64,000 nucleotides of DNA from Azolla caroliniana. Taxonomy: Eukaryota; Polypodiophyta. This document shows positions 22,801 to 33,505 of this stretch, in pieces. Where the stretch lies: contig JBHGNT010000016.1 of NCBI GenBank assembly GCA_043228905.1, positions 16,368,001 to 16,432,000 of the forward strand, in the 5' to 3' direction. The translations under genes and the position numbers were made by a program. The notes beneath the pieces are model-generated. The model was given only the letters and a program-made list of their open reading frames with translations. It searched no databases and was not told the DNA's origin. The stretch's first letter is position 1. Every line of letters begins with the position of its first letter.

Positions 22801-24798
22801 GATGCAGCTAGTCAAAGAGTCAAATAACGTTAGTGTAGACTTTTTGGCCCCCAAATACTTGGAACACAAGGAAACACAATTTTGTTTGTCTAAGAGGAAA
22901 AGAGAACCGTCAAAAAAATCTGTTCATGCTAAAACAAAATTTGTCCATCTTCAAATGTTGTTTCGATTACCCTTTCTCATCATAGAACTTTAAACGTCAT
23001 AGTTATTGGGTTGTGATGCATACATTAAAGTTGGATGATAAGCAAGCCTAATACTAGGAGTACTGTGTATATAGCCAAGGTCTTAGTGTTATTAAAATAT
23101 ACAAGCTCAACACTAGTAATCAACATGATATTTTAGCTCTTGTCAATCTTATATAAAACGGAATAGTTTTTACTTTTTTGCTTCTCTCAATCTAGTCTTG
23201 ATTTTGTCTTTGGTCGTTGACATTATGTCACTAACTTAACTTTATGGAGGAAATCAAGCATGAATGAACATAAGAAAGTTTTGGTGAGATAATAGGAAAT
23301 TTTGTGTGTGCCCACTATCACGTTAGCATGCCCATGTGTTATTAATACTAGGAGTATTGTGTATATAGCCAAGGTCTTAGTGTTATTAAAATATACAGGC
23401 TCAACACTAGTAATCAGCATGATATTTTAGCTCTTGTCAATCTTATATAAAATGAAACTATTTTTACTTTTTTGCCTCTCTCAATCTAGTCTTGATTTTG
23501 TTTTTGGTGATTGACATTATGTCACTAACTTAACTTTATGGAGGAAATCAAGCATGAATGAACATAAGAAAGTTTTGGTGAGATAATAGGAAATTTTGTG
23601 TGTGCCCACTATCACGTTAGCATGCCCATGTGTTATTACTCAAACGGGATCACGAGGGTCATCCACCACGAAGAGAGAGCTCACCCAACACATTTAATGC
23701 TCAATCTTGGGCAAAGTAGGACCTCAACACTATACCCCTCTTTTCACAATCTATGGCATCAGCTGCCAGACCACCTATCCTACTTATTACTTTTTCATAT
23801 TTATTATCCTATTTTCTTATTTACATATACATAATTTGTGGTTGCCCTACTTTTTCTCTTTCCATGTTTTCGACTTTGAGGCACGCTACATCAAGACATC
23901 CACCCCCACCCGTATGTGCCAAGTAATGGTTGGGGCAATGGTAGTGCACTTCTCACTTCCTCTCTGCTCGCTTGTACATCTTTTTCATCATACTCGTGTC
24001 TCAATCCTTTGTTCCTTTTATGTTCATCTTCTTGAGTCATTGAGGTTCAACTCATCTTTTTGCCACTTCTTGAAGATCTTAACTCGTTCGCCTACTATCG
24101 AAACCACTAGTCTTTTGATGTTGAGTTCATAGAGGTGGTAGGTGGTGTAGTCATTTGCATTTGTCATAATGTATGGTCCAAACGATTGTCTTGCAATCTT
24201 CGTCGTTGAGCTATGTTGATTGTCAAGTTGTAGTTGTCGCCATCATATCGTCACCTTCTTTGATTTTCTTTGGGCATTGTTGGTGCATCTTGTTAAATTT
24301 GCTTTTTTTTTGCACCATTGTTACTTTTCACCTTCCTAGTGCCAACTCCAACTCTTCTAGCCTTCTCTCGAGTTGGCAAGTTGGCATTTGGGCCCCATGA
24401 ATGCAGTTATTCCCGAGCTTGTCCCATTTGTGGGATGCTACTAGTTGTACTGGAGGTGGTGTGCAAGTTTGGTCCATGTTGAGGTGGAGGTTAGTCTCAT
24501 CGTATTGTTGCCTCTAATAATGTGAATCTTTGTTGGAGTGAAGGAGGAGTTGCAAGGGTGAAGAAGGTATAGTGTTGATGAGCCTAGCCAAGAAGATGGT
24601 TTGTGTAGAAGATAACGAGGAAAAAAACCAAGAAAAAGAAGTATGTTGAAGTGGTTTATCCCAAAAACTTCTCCACGAGTTTGAGTTCATCCAAAGCCCT
24701 TTATTTTGGTAAACAAATTTTGTAAGATAAAAGTAGTATATATAAAGGAAAATGTAAAACAAAAGATTACCACAAAAGCTCTTTTTCCTAAAAGAGAT
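22801..24798. other. AT-rich intergenic sequence, no gene found
   Basis: Apart from a tandem duplication (23051-23638), nothing is recognisable. The open frame at 23707-24132 is hydrophobic, compositionally odd and without family signature, so I do not call it a gene. Confidence 0.6.
23051..23638. repeat. Tandem duplication, 294-bp unit, two copies
   Basis: The unit beginning ATACTAGGAGTA repeats after exactly 294 bases and is nearly identical (a few substitutions, for example in the AAAACGGAATAG stretch). It is non-coding. Like the 247-bp duplication on the other side of the AKR gene, it appears recent. Confidence 0.9.
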
Positions 24799-25240
24799 TG
24801 TAAAAGTAAGTACGCAGAAGCTTATGACAAACCGGCTCTACCGACAACAACAGAAAGAATGAAGAAAGATGGAAACCTTGAAACACACACATAGAGAGTT
24901 CTTGGGAGAGACAGAGAGAGCAGAACATAAACTCTATTCAAAATAATAATACTCTGTGCTATTTACAACGTGCTTTGACAACACTATTTATACAAGTCCT
25001 TAAAAGGACTGACAAAAGTACTATGTACTTCAATGTTGATATGAGTGGTTGACTTACACTAACTACTAGGACAATTACTACCTAGTAGTCTAGAAGTGTA
25101 GGCCTCTACTAGCCCTCCGGTTCACACTTCAGTCCGGCTCTCCAATCTGGCTCCTGGTTCCATACAGACATTGATCTGGATACAATCCGGCTCAGGCTTA
25201 TACAACTAATCCGGATCTAGTTGAGCTTGTTCACTCAACA
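24799..25240 (-). repeat. 3' LTR of copia E
   Basis: Plus-strand limits are TGTAAAAGTAAG and TCACTCAACA (442 bp), parallel to the C LTR (TGTAAAAAGTAG ... CTCTCAACA). Followed on the right by CTCCTCCTC, the complement of a polypurine tract, and by the E coding remnant. Shared LTR motifs with C include TTTATACAAGTCC and AGGACTGACA. The 5' LTR of E is missing because the element is truncated at about 32575. Confidence 0.75.
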
Positions 25241-26406
25241 CTCCTCCTCAAGCTCAACTTGAGGTAGGATCGTGGTGTTAGTGTTTGTGGTAGCCAGTTC
25301 TTTTGTCCAGCTCCTTCTGGCGTCCTCCCGCCTCGCTCGCGCTCCTCGTTCAGTCCGGTTCCTCCTTCTATGACCCGTCTGATTCTGCGCTCCTCGACCT
25401 CCTCGGTCAGCTTGTCTACTCAACAAGCCCATCTAAGATCCTTTGTTGTTGTGACTCTGGTGTTGACTCCGTTGCCCTCTAGTTTGCGATTCGTTCTAGC
25501 TCTTGTTCGAGTTGGCTGTCTCCAACTCATCCTCGATCCTTAGACCCTTCACGACATCGGACTTCTTCTTCCGGTCGGCTCTATCCTTCTCGACTTTGCC
25601 ACCGTCGTCGCTTGCTCTGAATTGTTTGGATGTGCCGACTCCTTCGCTCAACTTGGCTTCCTCTTCCTTCTTGTCTCCCCTTATCTTGGTTCTTTCTTCC
25701 TCTCCGGTTCTTTGTTTGGTGCCATTACCTGTTTCCGTTCTCCCCCTCAAGTGCAGCACGTCGAGATGCTGTAGACTGAGCATCGTTGAAAAGGGTTGCA
25801 ATTTGACCAATCAGAGAGGTTTGGTGAAGATGTCGGCAACCTACTGATCTGTTTGAACATATCGAAGTTCAACTTCACCGCTCAGGACCCGCTCACGCAC
25901 AAAGTGACAATGTACTTCTATGTGCTTTGTCCGAGCATGAAATACAGGGTTCTTAATGAGCTTTATGTTGCTTACGTTGTCACAATAGATCAGGATCGGG
26001 GTCAATACCTCAATCCGGAGGTCTTGTAGCAGCCGCCGAAGCTAGATGGCTTCACAGGTGGCAATGCTAGCACCTCGATATTTAGCCTCAGTGCTCGATA
26101 GAGCCATTGTTGGCTGCTCCACGCGGCAGGCGCGCTACCAAGAGAAAACATCAATCCAAAAGTGGACCATTGATCCTACACATCTCTGGCCCAATCGGCA
26201 TCTATATATCCGACTAGCGTTTCAGCTATACCGTGTCGGTATAACAATCCCTTGTCCTTAGTGGCGCTAACATACCAGAGTATCTAGTGTGCGCACTGAA
26301 GGTGCTCCATGGTCATCTTCTACATGACTTGGCTAATCACTCTGACCGGATAACTGATGTCGGGTCGGGTGATAGTTAAGTAGATAAGGCTTCCCACAAT
26401 TTGTTA
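25241..26406 (-). pseudogene. copia E pol remnant, RNase H and end of RT
   Basis: On the minus strand this aligns with the RT end, RNase H and C-terminal tail of copia C, with many stops and frameshifts. The tail (25810-25496) is a charged Lys/Glu-rich sequence. The coding sequence is cut at 26406-26411 by insertion of copia C and resumes at 32215. Ordinary copia RNase H function is lost. Confidence 0.75.
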
Positions 26407-26411
26407 GAACC
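26407..26411. repeat. Target site duplication of copia C, left copy
   Basis: GAACC here and at 32210-32214 flank the LTR termini of copia C exactly. Rejoining the flanks gives continuous copia E RT sequence, which confirms the insertion. Confidence 0.95.
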
Positions 26412-26854
26412 TGTAAAAAGTAGCGTGCGGAAGCAAGTATGAAGACCGAACAGAAGGAAGAAAACTCAGGTTTAATGGAGAGCTTGAGCTACGCGGGAGA
26501 GACAGAGTGAGTGAGAGATAGAGAACACAAGAACTATATTCAAAAAATACACAATCTCGATTCACTACTCTATACATATGTGTGTTCAATGAACACTTTT
26601 ATACAAGTCCTAGAAGGACTGACAGAAGTACTGATAGTACTTCAATGCTCATTAAGAGCTCCTACACTAACTCCCAAATATATTCCTCACGGAATATCTT
26701 TCCTAACGGCCTCCCGGTTTACGCACCGATCCGGCCCTACCTATGCACCGGTCTGCGTACTGGTTTACGCATTCAGCCTAACTGATCGGTCCTAACCGAT
26801 CCGGTCCTCGGCTTCTTCAGCCGATCCGGCCGATGTTGAGCTTGTCTCTCAACA
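26412..26854 (-). repeat. 3' LTR of copia C
   Basis: 443 bp, TGTAAAAAGTAG ... CTCTCAACA on the plus strand, adjacent to the polypurine tract complement. It lacks a 10-base stretch (TTATGCAGTA region) present in the other LTR. Read on the minus strand, the TATA-like CTTGTATAAAAGTG is near 26605. Confidence 0.92.
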
Positions 26855-27217
26855 CTCCCCCTCAAGCTCAACTTGAGGCTCTTCAGGATCTTTGGGCTCA
26901 CAGCTCCGGTTCCTCCTGGCTTCACGCCTCGCTCGCGCTCCTCGACCTATTCGACTCCGCGCGCTTCGACCCTTCCGGTCGGCTTGTCTGCTCATGTGGC
27001 CCTTATCAGCTCTTCTGCTGTTGTGGTGTTGACGCTTCTCCTGCTGCCTTTTCTTCCGTTTGGGCCTTGGTTGATTCAGCGTATCTGAATCAAACATCTG
27101 AAACGACTCGGCTACCTCCGATCGGTTTTCGCTCTCGTCCAAGTTGGCTGTCTCCAACTTATCTTCGGTCTTCTCGCCCTCGATGGCGTCATCTTCCCCA
27201 TGCGTGGTTGGCTTCGA

Positions 27218-30200
27218 CTATCTCCTTCGGCTGTTCCCCTTCTGTCCGCTTCCGGACTTTTCCTCGGGTCCGCCCTCGACTTCTTCAGCCAATCCGAAGT
27301 CGAACTCGACAACCGAGTCAACCGACTCGGTGTCGTGGTCTCCGCTCCTTTCCTGCTGCCTTGCTTGGTCGTTCGGGACTATTCTCCCCCTCAAGTTTGG
27401 CACGTCGGGGTGACGCAATCCGAGCGCACCTGAGAATTGCCGCAACTTGTCCAGACCAAGAGGCTTAGTGAAGATGTCGGCAGTCTGCCAATCCGTCGGC
27501 ACGTACTGAAGTTCGACTTCACCGGAAAGGACACGCTCACGGACGAAATGGTAGTGCACCTCAATGTGCTTGGTCCATGCGTGGAAGACGGGGTTCTTCG
27601 CGAGTTGGATGCTGCTGAGGTTGTCGCAGTAGATCGTCGTTGGATCGGACACCTCCTCCTGCAGATCCTTAAGTAGCCGCTTCAACCAAATGGCTTCGCA
27701 TGTTGCGACAACCGCTCCTCTATACTCGGCTTCGGTGCTCGATAGTGCAACTGTCGGCTGCTTCTTGCTACTCCACGCTATCGCGGCACTCCCAAGAGAG
27801 AACGCATGTCCGGACGTGGATCGACGATCGACGACATTGCTGGCCAAGTCGGCATCAGTGTAGCCGACCAACTGCGAGGCTGTATCGGTCCGATATAGCA
27901 GTCCGCGGTCCTTAGTGCCGCTTACGTACCGCAGTACACATTGCGCACACTAAAGGTGGTCCTCGGTAGGTTGCGCCATGAACTGAGTGATCACTCCGAC
28001 CGGATAACTGAGGTCGGGTCGGGTGATGGTCAAGTATATAAGGCTTCCGACAATTTGTCGGAACCTCGTCGGGTCGCATACCTTTCCCGTATCGGGACGA
28101 AGTTTGACGGTTCTGTCCAGAGGAGTTGAGACGGACTTACAGTCAGCCATCCCGAATTTGAAGAGCATACTCAGCACGTAATGATGTTGGCTGATCAATA
28201 TGCCTTCGGGGGTACGGATCACTTCAATCCCGAGGAAGTAATGAAGGTCCCCCAGATCCTTCATGTCGAACGATACCGCAAGCTGGAGCTTCACGCGATC
28301 GATTTCACCTAGGTCGGCGCCGGTGATGACCAAGTCATCAACATATAGTAAAATACTAACCGGTCCGAGTCGACCTTTTTGGATGAACAGGGAAGAGTCC
28401 GATTTTGACGTGATGAAGCCCATCCGACGCAGTTGTTGCGTGATCTTCGCGTTCCAGGCACGTGGGGCTTGCTTCAGTCCGTAAATGGACTTCTTCAGTG
28501 GGCATACTTCCGAGGAGTTCGTTCCGGAGTGAAATCTGGGGGGCTGTACCATGTACACTTGTTCCTCAAGGTCACCTTGCAGGAATGCATTCTTTACATC
28601 CATCTGATGTAGCTGCCACCCCTTGGCCGCGGCTACTGCGAGCAAAACACGGACGGTCGTCATTTTCGCGACCGACGCAAATGTCTCATCGTAGTCGATG
28701 CCGTGTTTCTGCGCATAGCCCTTTGCCACTAGCGGAGCCTTGTACCAGTTGACCGAGCCATCGGTGTTGTACTTGACCTTGTACACCCACCTACACCCGA
28801 TCGGTTTTACCCCTCTTGGTGCGTCAACCAGGTCCCAAGTCTCGTTCTCTGCCAATGCGTGCATCTCTTCCTCCATCGCGGCACGCCAATTTGCGTCTTT
28901 AGCCGCTTCTGCGTAGCTCTCTGGCTCACGCACTTCCGCTATACGGGTCATGTATGCATAATGATGCGCCATGTACTCGTTGTATCCGAACCGCAAAACA
29001 GGATTCTTCTGGCGGGTAGATCGGCGTAATCTCACATTAGCCGATGTCGAGGCCTTCTCGGTCGACGCACACTTCACCTTTAAAGACCCGTCACCGGTTC
29101 CCTCAGAGTCGGATTCGCGTCGGTTCGACTCGTTCCTATCCGTGCCAGAGTCCGACACCTTCTTCTTCCCTTTCTCTTTGCGCATAAGCCGTCTCCTCGG
29201 CTTCCTGTGCGGGGAAAGCACGACCGAGTCTCCACTACTCGCCGACTCTTCATCGGACTGGTCGTACCGACTCAGTCGTCCAATCGGTCCACTTAAACGG
29301 AGTGAAATAGGACTCTCTTTGCGGGTCTCGATTTCAGGCTCATCCGGAGGCATCTTGACCTCGTTGAACTCATCTTTAGAGCTCGGATTGGAGTCAGGGT
29401 TCGGAGTCGGGGGCTGGTACCAGGACGCAGACTCGTCAACCACAACGTTGCGGCTAACACGCGCTTGTTTGGTGCGAGGGTTATAGCACTTATAACCCTT
29501 CTTCTCGTCCGAGTAACCAACCAAGATGCATTTCTCGGCCTTTGCATCCAGCTTCCTCCTTTTCTCCTTCCGTACATGCACATACGCAATGCTACCGAAC
29601 ACCCTCAAGTGTCGCAAGTTCGGCTTCGTTCCGAAATATAGCTCGTGCGCCGACACTTTGTCTCCGATCCGGTTCTGGATGTATACTGCGGTCCTTACCG
29701 CCTCGGCCCAGTAGAACTTGGGCAAGCTCTTCTCCTCCAGCATTGCCCGTGCCGCTTCCACAACTGACCGATTCTTCCTCTCGGCCACGCCGTTCTGCTC
29801 CGGCGTGTATCTACAACTGAATTCGCGCCGAATTCCCATTTGTTGTAGATAACCGTTGAATTGACCGGAAAAGTACTCTTTCCCGCCATCCGACCGCAGG
29901 CACTTGATCTTTCATCCCGTTTCCGTTTCCACGAACCCTTTGAGGTCCCGAAAACAGTCGAAGACTTCGCTCTTCCTCTCAATGAGGTAGATCCACGTGT
30001 GCCGCGTGTAGTCGTCGATGAAGGAGACAAAATATCAGCTCCCGCCAAGACTAACGTTTTGTGCCGGCCCCCACACATCGGAGTGTATAAGGTCGAGCTT
30101 GTCCCGGCTCCGCTTTCGCTCGTTGGGGAAAGGAAGTCGGTGTTGCTTCCCGAGCTGGCAGGCTTCACAAATTTGTGCCTTTCGGCCACTAAATTTGGGC

Positions 30201-31684
30201 AATCCGAACACTACCTATTTCGATTGCAGATCTTGAAGCCGCTGGTAGTTGACGTGGCCTATCCGCTTGTGCCACAAGTCGATGTCCGACTCGGATTTTT
30301 GTCCCTTCGCGAACATTGCGGTGCCGCCGTCAGTGGTGTCGAGGATGAACATCCTCTCGTCTCTGCGCCCTTGCGCAATCACACGGCCTTCTTCCTCAAT
30401 GAAGCACCCGAGGTGTGTAAACCGAACCTCCATCCCTTGGTCGACGATCTGTCCGACCGAGACCAAGTTCTTCGTGATTGTCGGAACGTGCAACATGTTC
30501 ATGAGTTTCCCTTTCTGCCTGACATGTCTAAGGGGAACTTCTCTGACATTCGCGATCGGATGCAGAGTGTCGTCTCCAGTTGCGACTACTCCAGGTTGTA
30601 TCGGTTTTTCAAGGTACGAGAACCACTCCTTATGGCTCGTCATGTGGTTTGACGCGCCGGAGTCTACGTACCACACCTCGTCCGATCTCGGGGTGGTCTG
30701 TTTCATTGAGTTTGCTTCGTGTCTCGTCACGAAGGCAGATCCTTCTCCGGCTCTCCCGGAGTCTTCGGCGTAGTGCGATCGCTGCTTATTTCCCTTGTCG
30801 GTATGTCCGGAGCCGTTTCCGGAACCGGTTCTCTCCGAATCGGCGCGCTTCATCCAGCACTCACTTTCCCTGTGGCCTTTCTTGCCACAGTACCAGCACT
30901 CCGCGATGGACTTCCCTTGCCGGTTCTCATCGCTTCGAGTCCCCCTGTTTCTGGAGGGTCCGGAGTTGCTGTCGGCATCACTTTGGTGCCTTCTTCCTTG
31001 ATCTCGTCGGTCGCCTCCATTGCGCGCCGACTCACCTCGTCCTCCACGTCCACAGGGCCTATCTCCCTCCGTGTACAACATTCTGTTGTCGGTGTGCGTG
31101 CTTGTAGACGCACCCACGTGGTTCTCCTCTACCAGGAGCATTGACTGTAAGTCGAAAAAGGACAACGTATTCTCCCGGGTACACACAACCGTTCGGAACG
31201 CTCTGAACTTCCACGCCAAACCTCTGAGACAGATCTGGACCATCTCGCTCTCCTCGATGTTCATCTCTATGGAGGCGAGGGAGTCGCAGATATCCTTGAT
31301 CTTCAAGGTATAGTCCGCCACCGACAAGTCGAGTTGTCGTAGGTTGCTCAACTCATGTCGGAGCTGAAGCTTCCTGGCTGTGGTGCTCGCGGCGAAAATC
31401 TTCTTCAGATTTTCCCATGCACCCTTCGGCGTCTTTGCATCCTGAACATAGCTCAATAGCTGTTCGCCCACACACGACGTGAAGCAGTATAATACCCTGC
31501 TCGCCGATTGCTCCCACGACGGGAAGTCTCTGTGTGTCGATTCGGGTGCTGCGTCATTAGCTCCTTCGACATAACTCCAGTAGCCGTGCCCGAGCAGATA
31601 CTGGTGCATCTTGTAGGACCAAGACGCGTAGTTGGTTCTGTCGAGCTTCTCTGTTGGAATTGAGCTTGCCATGCCTCTATCCAT
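27218..31684 (-). pseudogene. copia C gag-pol pseudogene
   Basis: One frame of 4467 bases (1489 codons) is unbroken by indels but has four in-frame stops: TAG 30217-30215, TGA 30037-30035, TGA 29914-29912 and TAG 27952-27950. Gag starts MDRGMASSIPTEKLDRTNYA. The zinc knuckle is CWYCGKKGHRESEC. The protease site is WYVDSGASNHM. The pre-integrase motif is LWHKRIGHVN. The integrase core carries RSDGGKEY and TPEQNGVAERKN. RT has LLYVDDLVITG, and RNase H has YCDNLSSIQLAKNPVFHAWT. The two TGA stops replace what look like conserved glycine-context and Trp positions. The protein would have made virus-like particles and copied and integrated element RNA. Confidence 0.92.
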
Positions 31685-31739
31685 CGTTCTTCTTGTTCTT
31701 CTTCGTCAAGCTGTATCGGCTGCAGAGAGGTTCTCAACC

Positions 31740-31756
31740 CTCGCACTCTGATACCA
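31740..31756 (-). other. Primer binding site of copia C
   Basis: Minus strand TGGTATCAGAGTGCGAG directly abuts the 5' LTR at 31757. Matches the initiator tRNA-Met primer site of plant copia elements. Confidence 0.9.
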
Positions 31757-32209
31757 TGTAAAAAGTAGCGTGCGGAAGCAAGTACGAAGACCGAACAGAA
31801 GGAAGAAAACTCAGGTTTAATGGAGAGCTTGAGCTTATGCAGTATACGCGGGAGAGACAGAGTGAGTGAGAGAGAGAGAACACAAGAACCATATTCAAAA
31901 AATACACAATCTCGATTCACTACTCTATACATATGTGTGTTCAATGAACACTTTTATACAAGTCCTAGAAGGACTAACAGAAGTACTGACAGTACTTCAA
32001 TGCTCATTAAGAGCTCCTACACTAACTCCCAAATATATTCCTCACGGAATATCTTTCCTAACGGCCTCCCAGTTTACGCACCGATCCGGCCCTACCTACG
32101 CACCGGTCTGCGTACTGGTTTACGCATTCGGCCTAACCGATCGGTTCCAACCGATCCGGTCCTCGGCTTCTTTAGCCGATCCGGCCGATGTTGAGCTTGT
32201 CTCTCAACA
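31757..32209 (-). repeat. 5' LTR of copia C
   Basis: 453 bp, same termini as the 3' LTR. On the minus strand it is followed by the primer binding site. A (GA)n-rich block (31855-31885) lies in the transcribed leader part. Confidence 0.92.
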
Positions 32210-32214
32210 GAACC
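32210..32214. repeat. Target site duplication of copia C, right copy
   Basis: GAACC, identical to 26407-26411. Confidence 0.95.
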
Positions 32215-32575
32215 ATTTCTCGTTGCAGGCCGTTCCGGAGTTGGGACGTAGCTTCTGATTCCGGTCTAGGGGTGTGGAAATTGGTCGGCAATTTGTCATG
32301 CCGAACTTGTACAACATATTCAACACATAATGCCCTTGTGAGAGCAATATGTCGTCGGGGGTTCGGATCACCTTGATCTGGGGGACCTTCATTTCAAATG
32401 TGTCCGACAGTTGGGACTTTACTCAACCAATTTCATCGAGCCCGGGTTTGGTGATCACTAGATCATCTACATATAGCAGGATACATACCGGATCATCCGG
32501 ACCTTTCCGTATGAATAGTGACGAGTCAGATTTGGAGGCTGCAACCCCCATCTTACGCAACCGATGCGTGATCTT
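32215..32575 (-). pseudogene. copia E RT remnant, continuation beyond copia C
   Basis: On the minus strand this reads ILLYVDDLVIT-like residues, then GHYVLNMLYKFGMTNCRPIS and a stop-containing tail, continuous with 26406 once copia C is removed. It breaks off near 32575, where a Ty3-type LTR fragment begins; the upstream half of E is gone. Confidence 0.8.
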
Positions 32576-32863
32576 TGTTGGACGATTAGGCCTAAGTAGG
32601 AAAGGGGAGCTGGTTTTGGGATAAGGGAGTTGAAATTAGATTTAATTATTTTAATAATAAGATCGGATGGACGGACCTAGAATCGGTATGTCGATCCAGA
32701 TCCGGACCGGTTCGTAGCCGGTTGCCACTTGGCACCAATTTGTAACACATCCAGATACTTATAAAAGGATCTGAGTAAGATGTAACTAACGACGGATAAT
32801 TAATAGAAGAAGTTTTCTTTATTCCATATCTTGTCTATCTTGTTAATTCTGTTCTAGGCTTAA
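32576..32863 (+). repeat. Partial Ty3-type LTR, distant relative of the G1 LTR
   Basis: Starts TGTTGG and keeps the same order of words as the G1 LTR: GGATGGACGGAC, a GGTATG, CCAGATCCGGA, a TATA-like CTTATAAAAGG, and CGGATAATTAATAG. Overall identity is modest. It is cut on the right by the segmental duplication copy 2. No element body follows, so it is a truncated LTR. Confidence 0.6.
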
Positions 32864-32868
32864 TGAAG

Positions 32869-33505
32869 AAAACCATGTGGAGTTCACAAACTCTGAAAAC
32901 AAATCACTATGATGATGAGGGGAGTAAACCAAGAAACTCAAAGGAAACGACCTCGAGTTCTTCTTCGTCAACAGACGGCTATGGAGTTACACTTACACAC
33001 ACTCTCCCTCTCTCACACGTTCTCACAGTTACACAGGCAACGACCCATTCTAAGTATCTTACAAAACTCATCATCATCTTCATAATGATTGCCCTAGATG
33101 CATATAAACGAAAGCAACTTTCTGGCTATTTACAAGTATAGCCCACAAGGGCACATTTCGACTATTTACAAGTATAGTCTTCCGAGTTGGCTATATCCAC
33201 GATTTCGGTTTCGACCTTGGCCGAGTTACTCATCAACTTGGCTCTTCACTTCCCATCTAGAGGGACATGTTTCCCAACAAAGAGTGTATTACAAGGGTGT
33301 AAGAGAGAGAGTGTGTGTGAGTGTGAGTCCACTGTAACCATCGTCAGACGAAGAACTCAAGATCATTGCCTTAAGATTCTTATTTGTACATTCCTCTTAC
33401 GGATAGTGATTTTCTTGGAGTCTATGGACTCTCGTGTTTTTTCCCTTTTCGGGTTTTCCACATAAATGTAAGAAACCTATTATTCCTATTGTTAATATTC
33501 TAACA
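32869..33505 (-). repeat. copia F LTR, partial, copy 2
   Basis: Corresponds to 11102-11738 of the complete LTR; the PBS-proximal 140 bases are missing, and no PBS or gag is present to the left. Confidence 0.85.

Larger units (their letters stand above)
26412..32209 (-). mobile_element. Complete copia LTR retrotransposon C
   Basis: 5798-bp element on the minus strand with two LTRs, a tRNA-Met type primer binding site (31756 downward), one gag-pol frame, a polypurine tract (CTCCCCCTC on the plus strand at 26855-26863) and a perfect GAACC target duplication. The LTRs differ by about 12 substitutions, almost all transitions, and one 10-base indel, so it is not a very recent insertion. It sits inside copia E RT. 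It is structurally complete but coding-defective. Confidence 0.95.

Noticed and set aside
23707-24132. 141-codon open frame in the AT-rich region
   Set aside because: Hydrophobic, low-complexity composition, no recognisable domain, no splice partners and not repeated elsewhere; most likely fortuitous.
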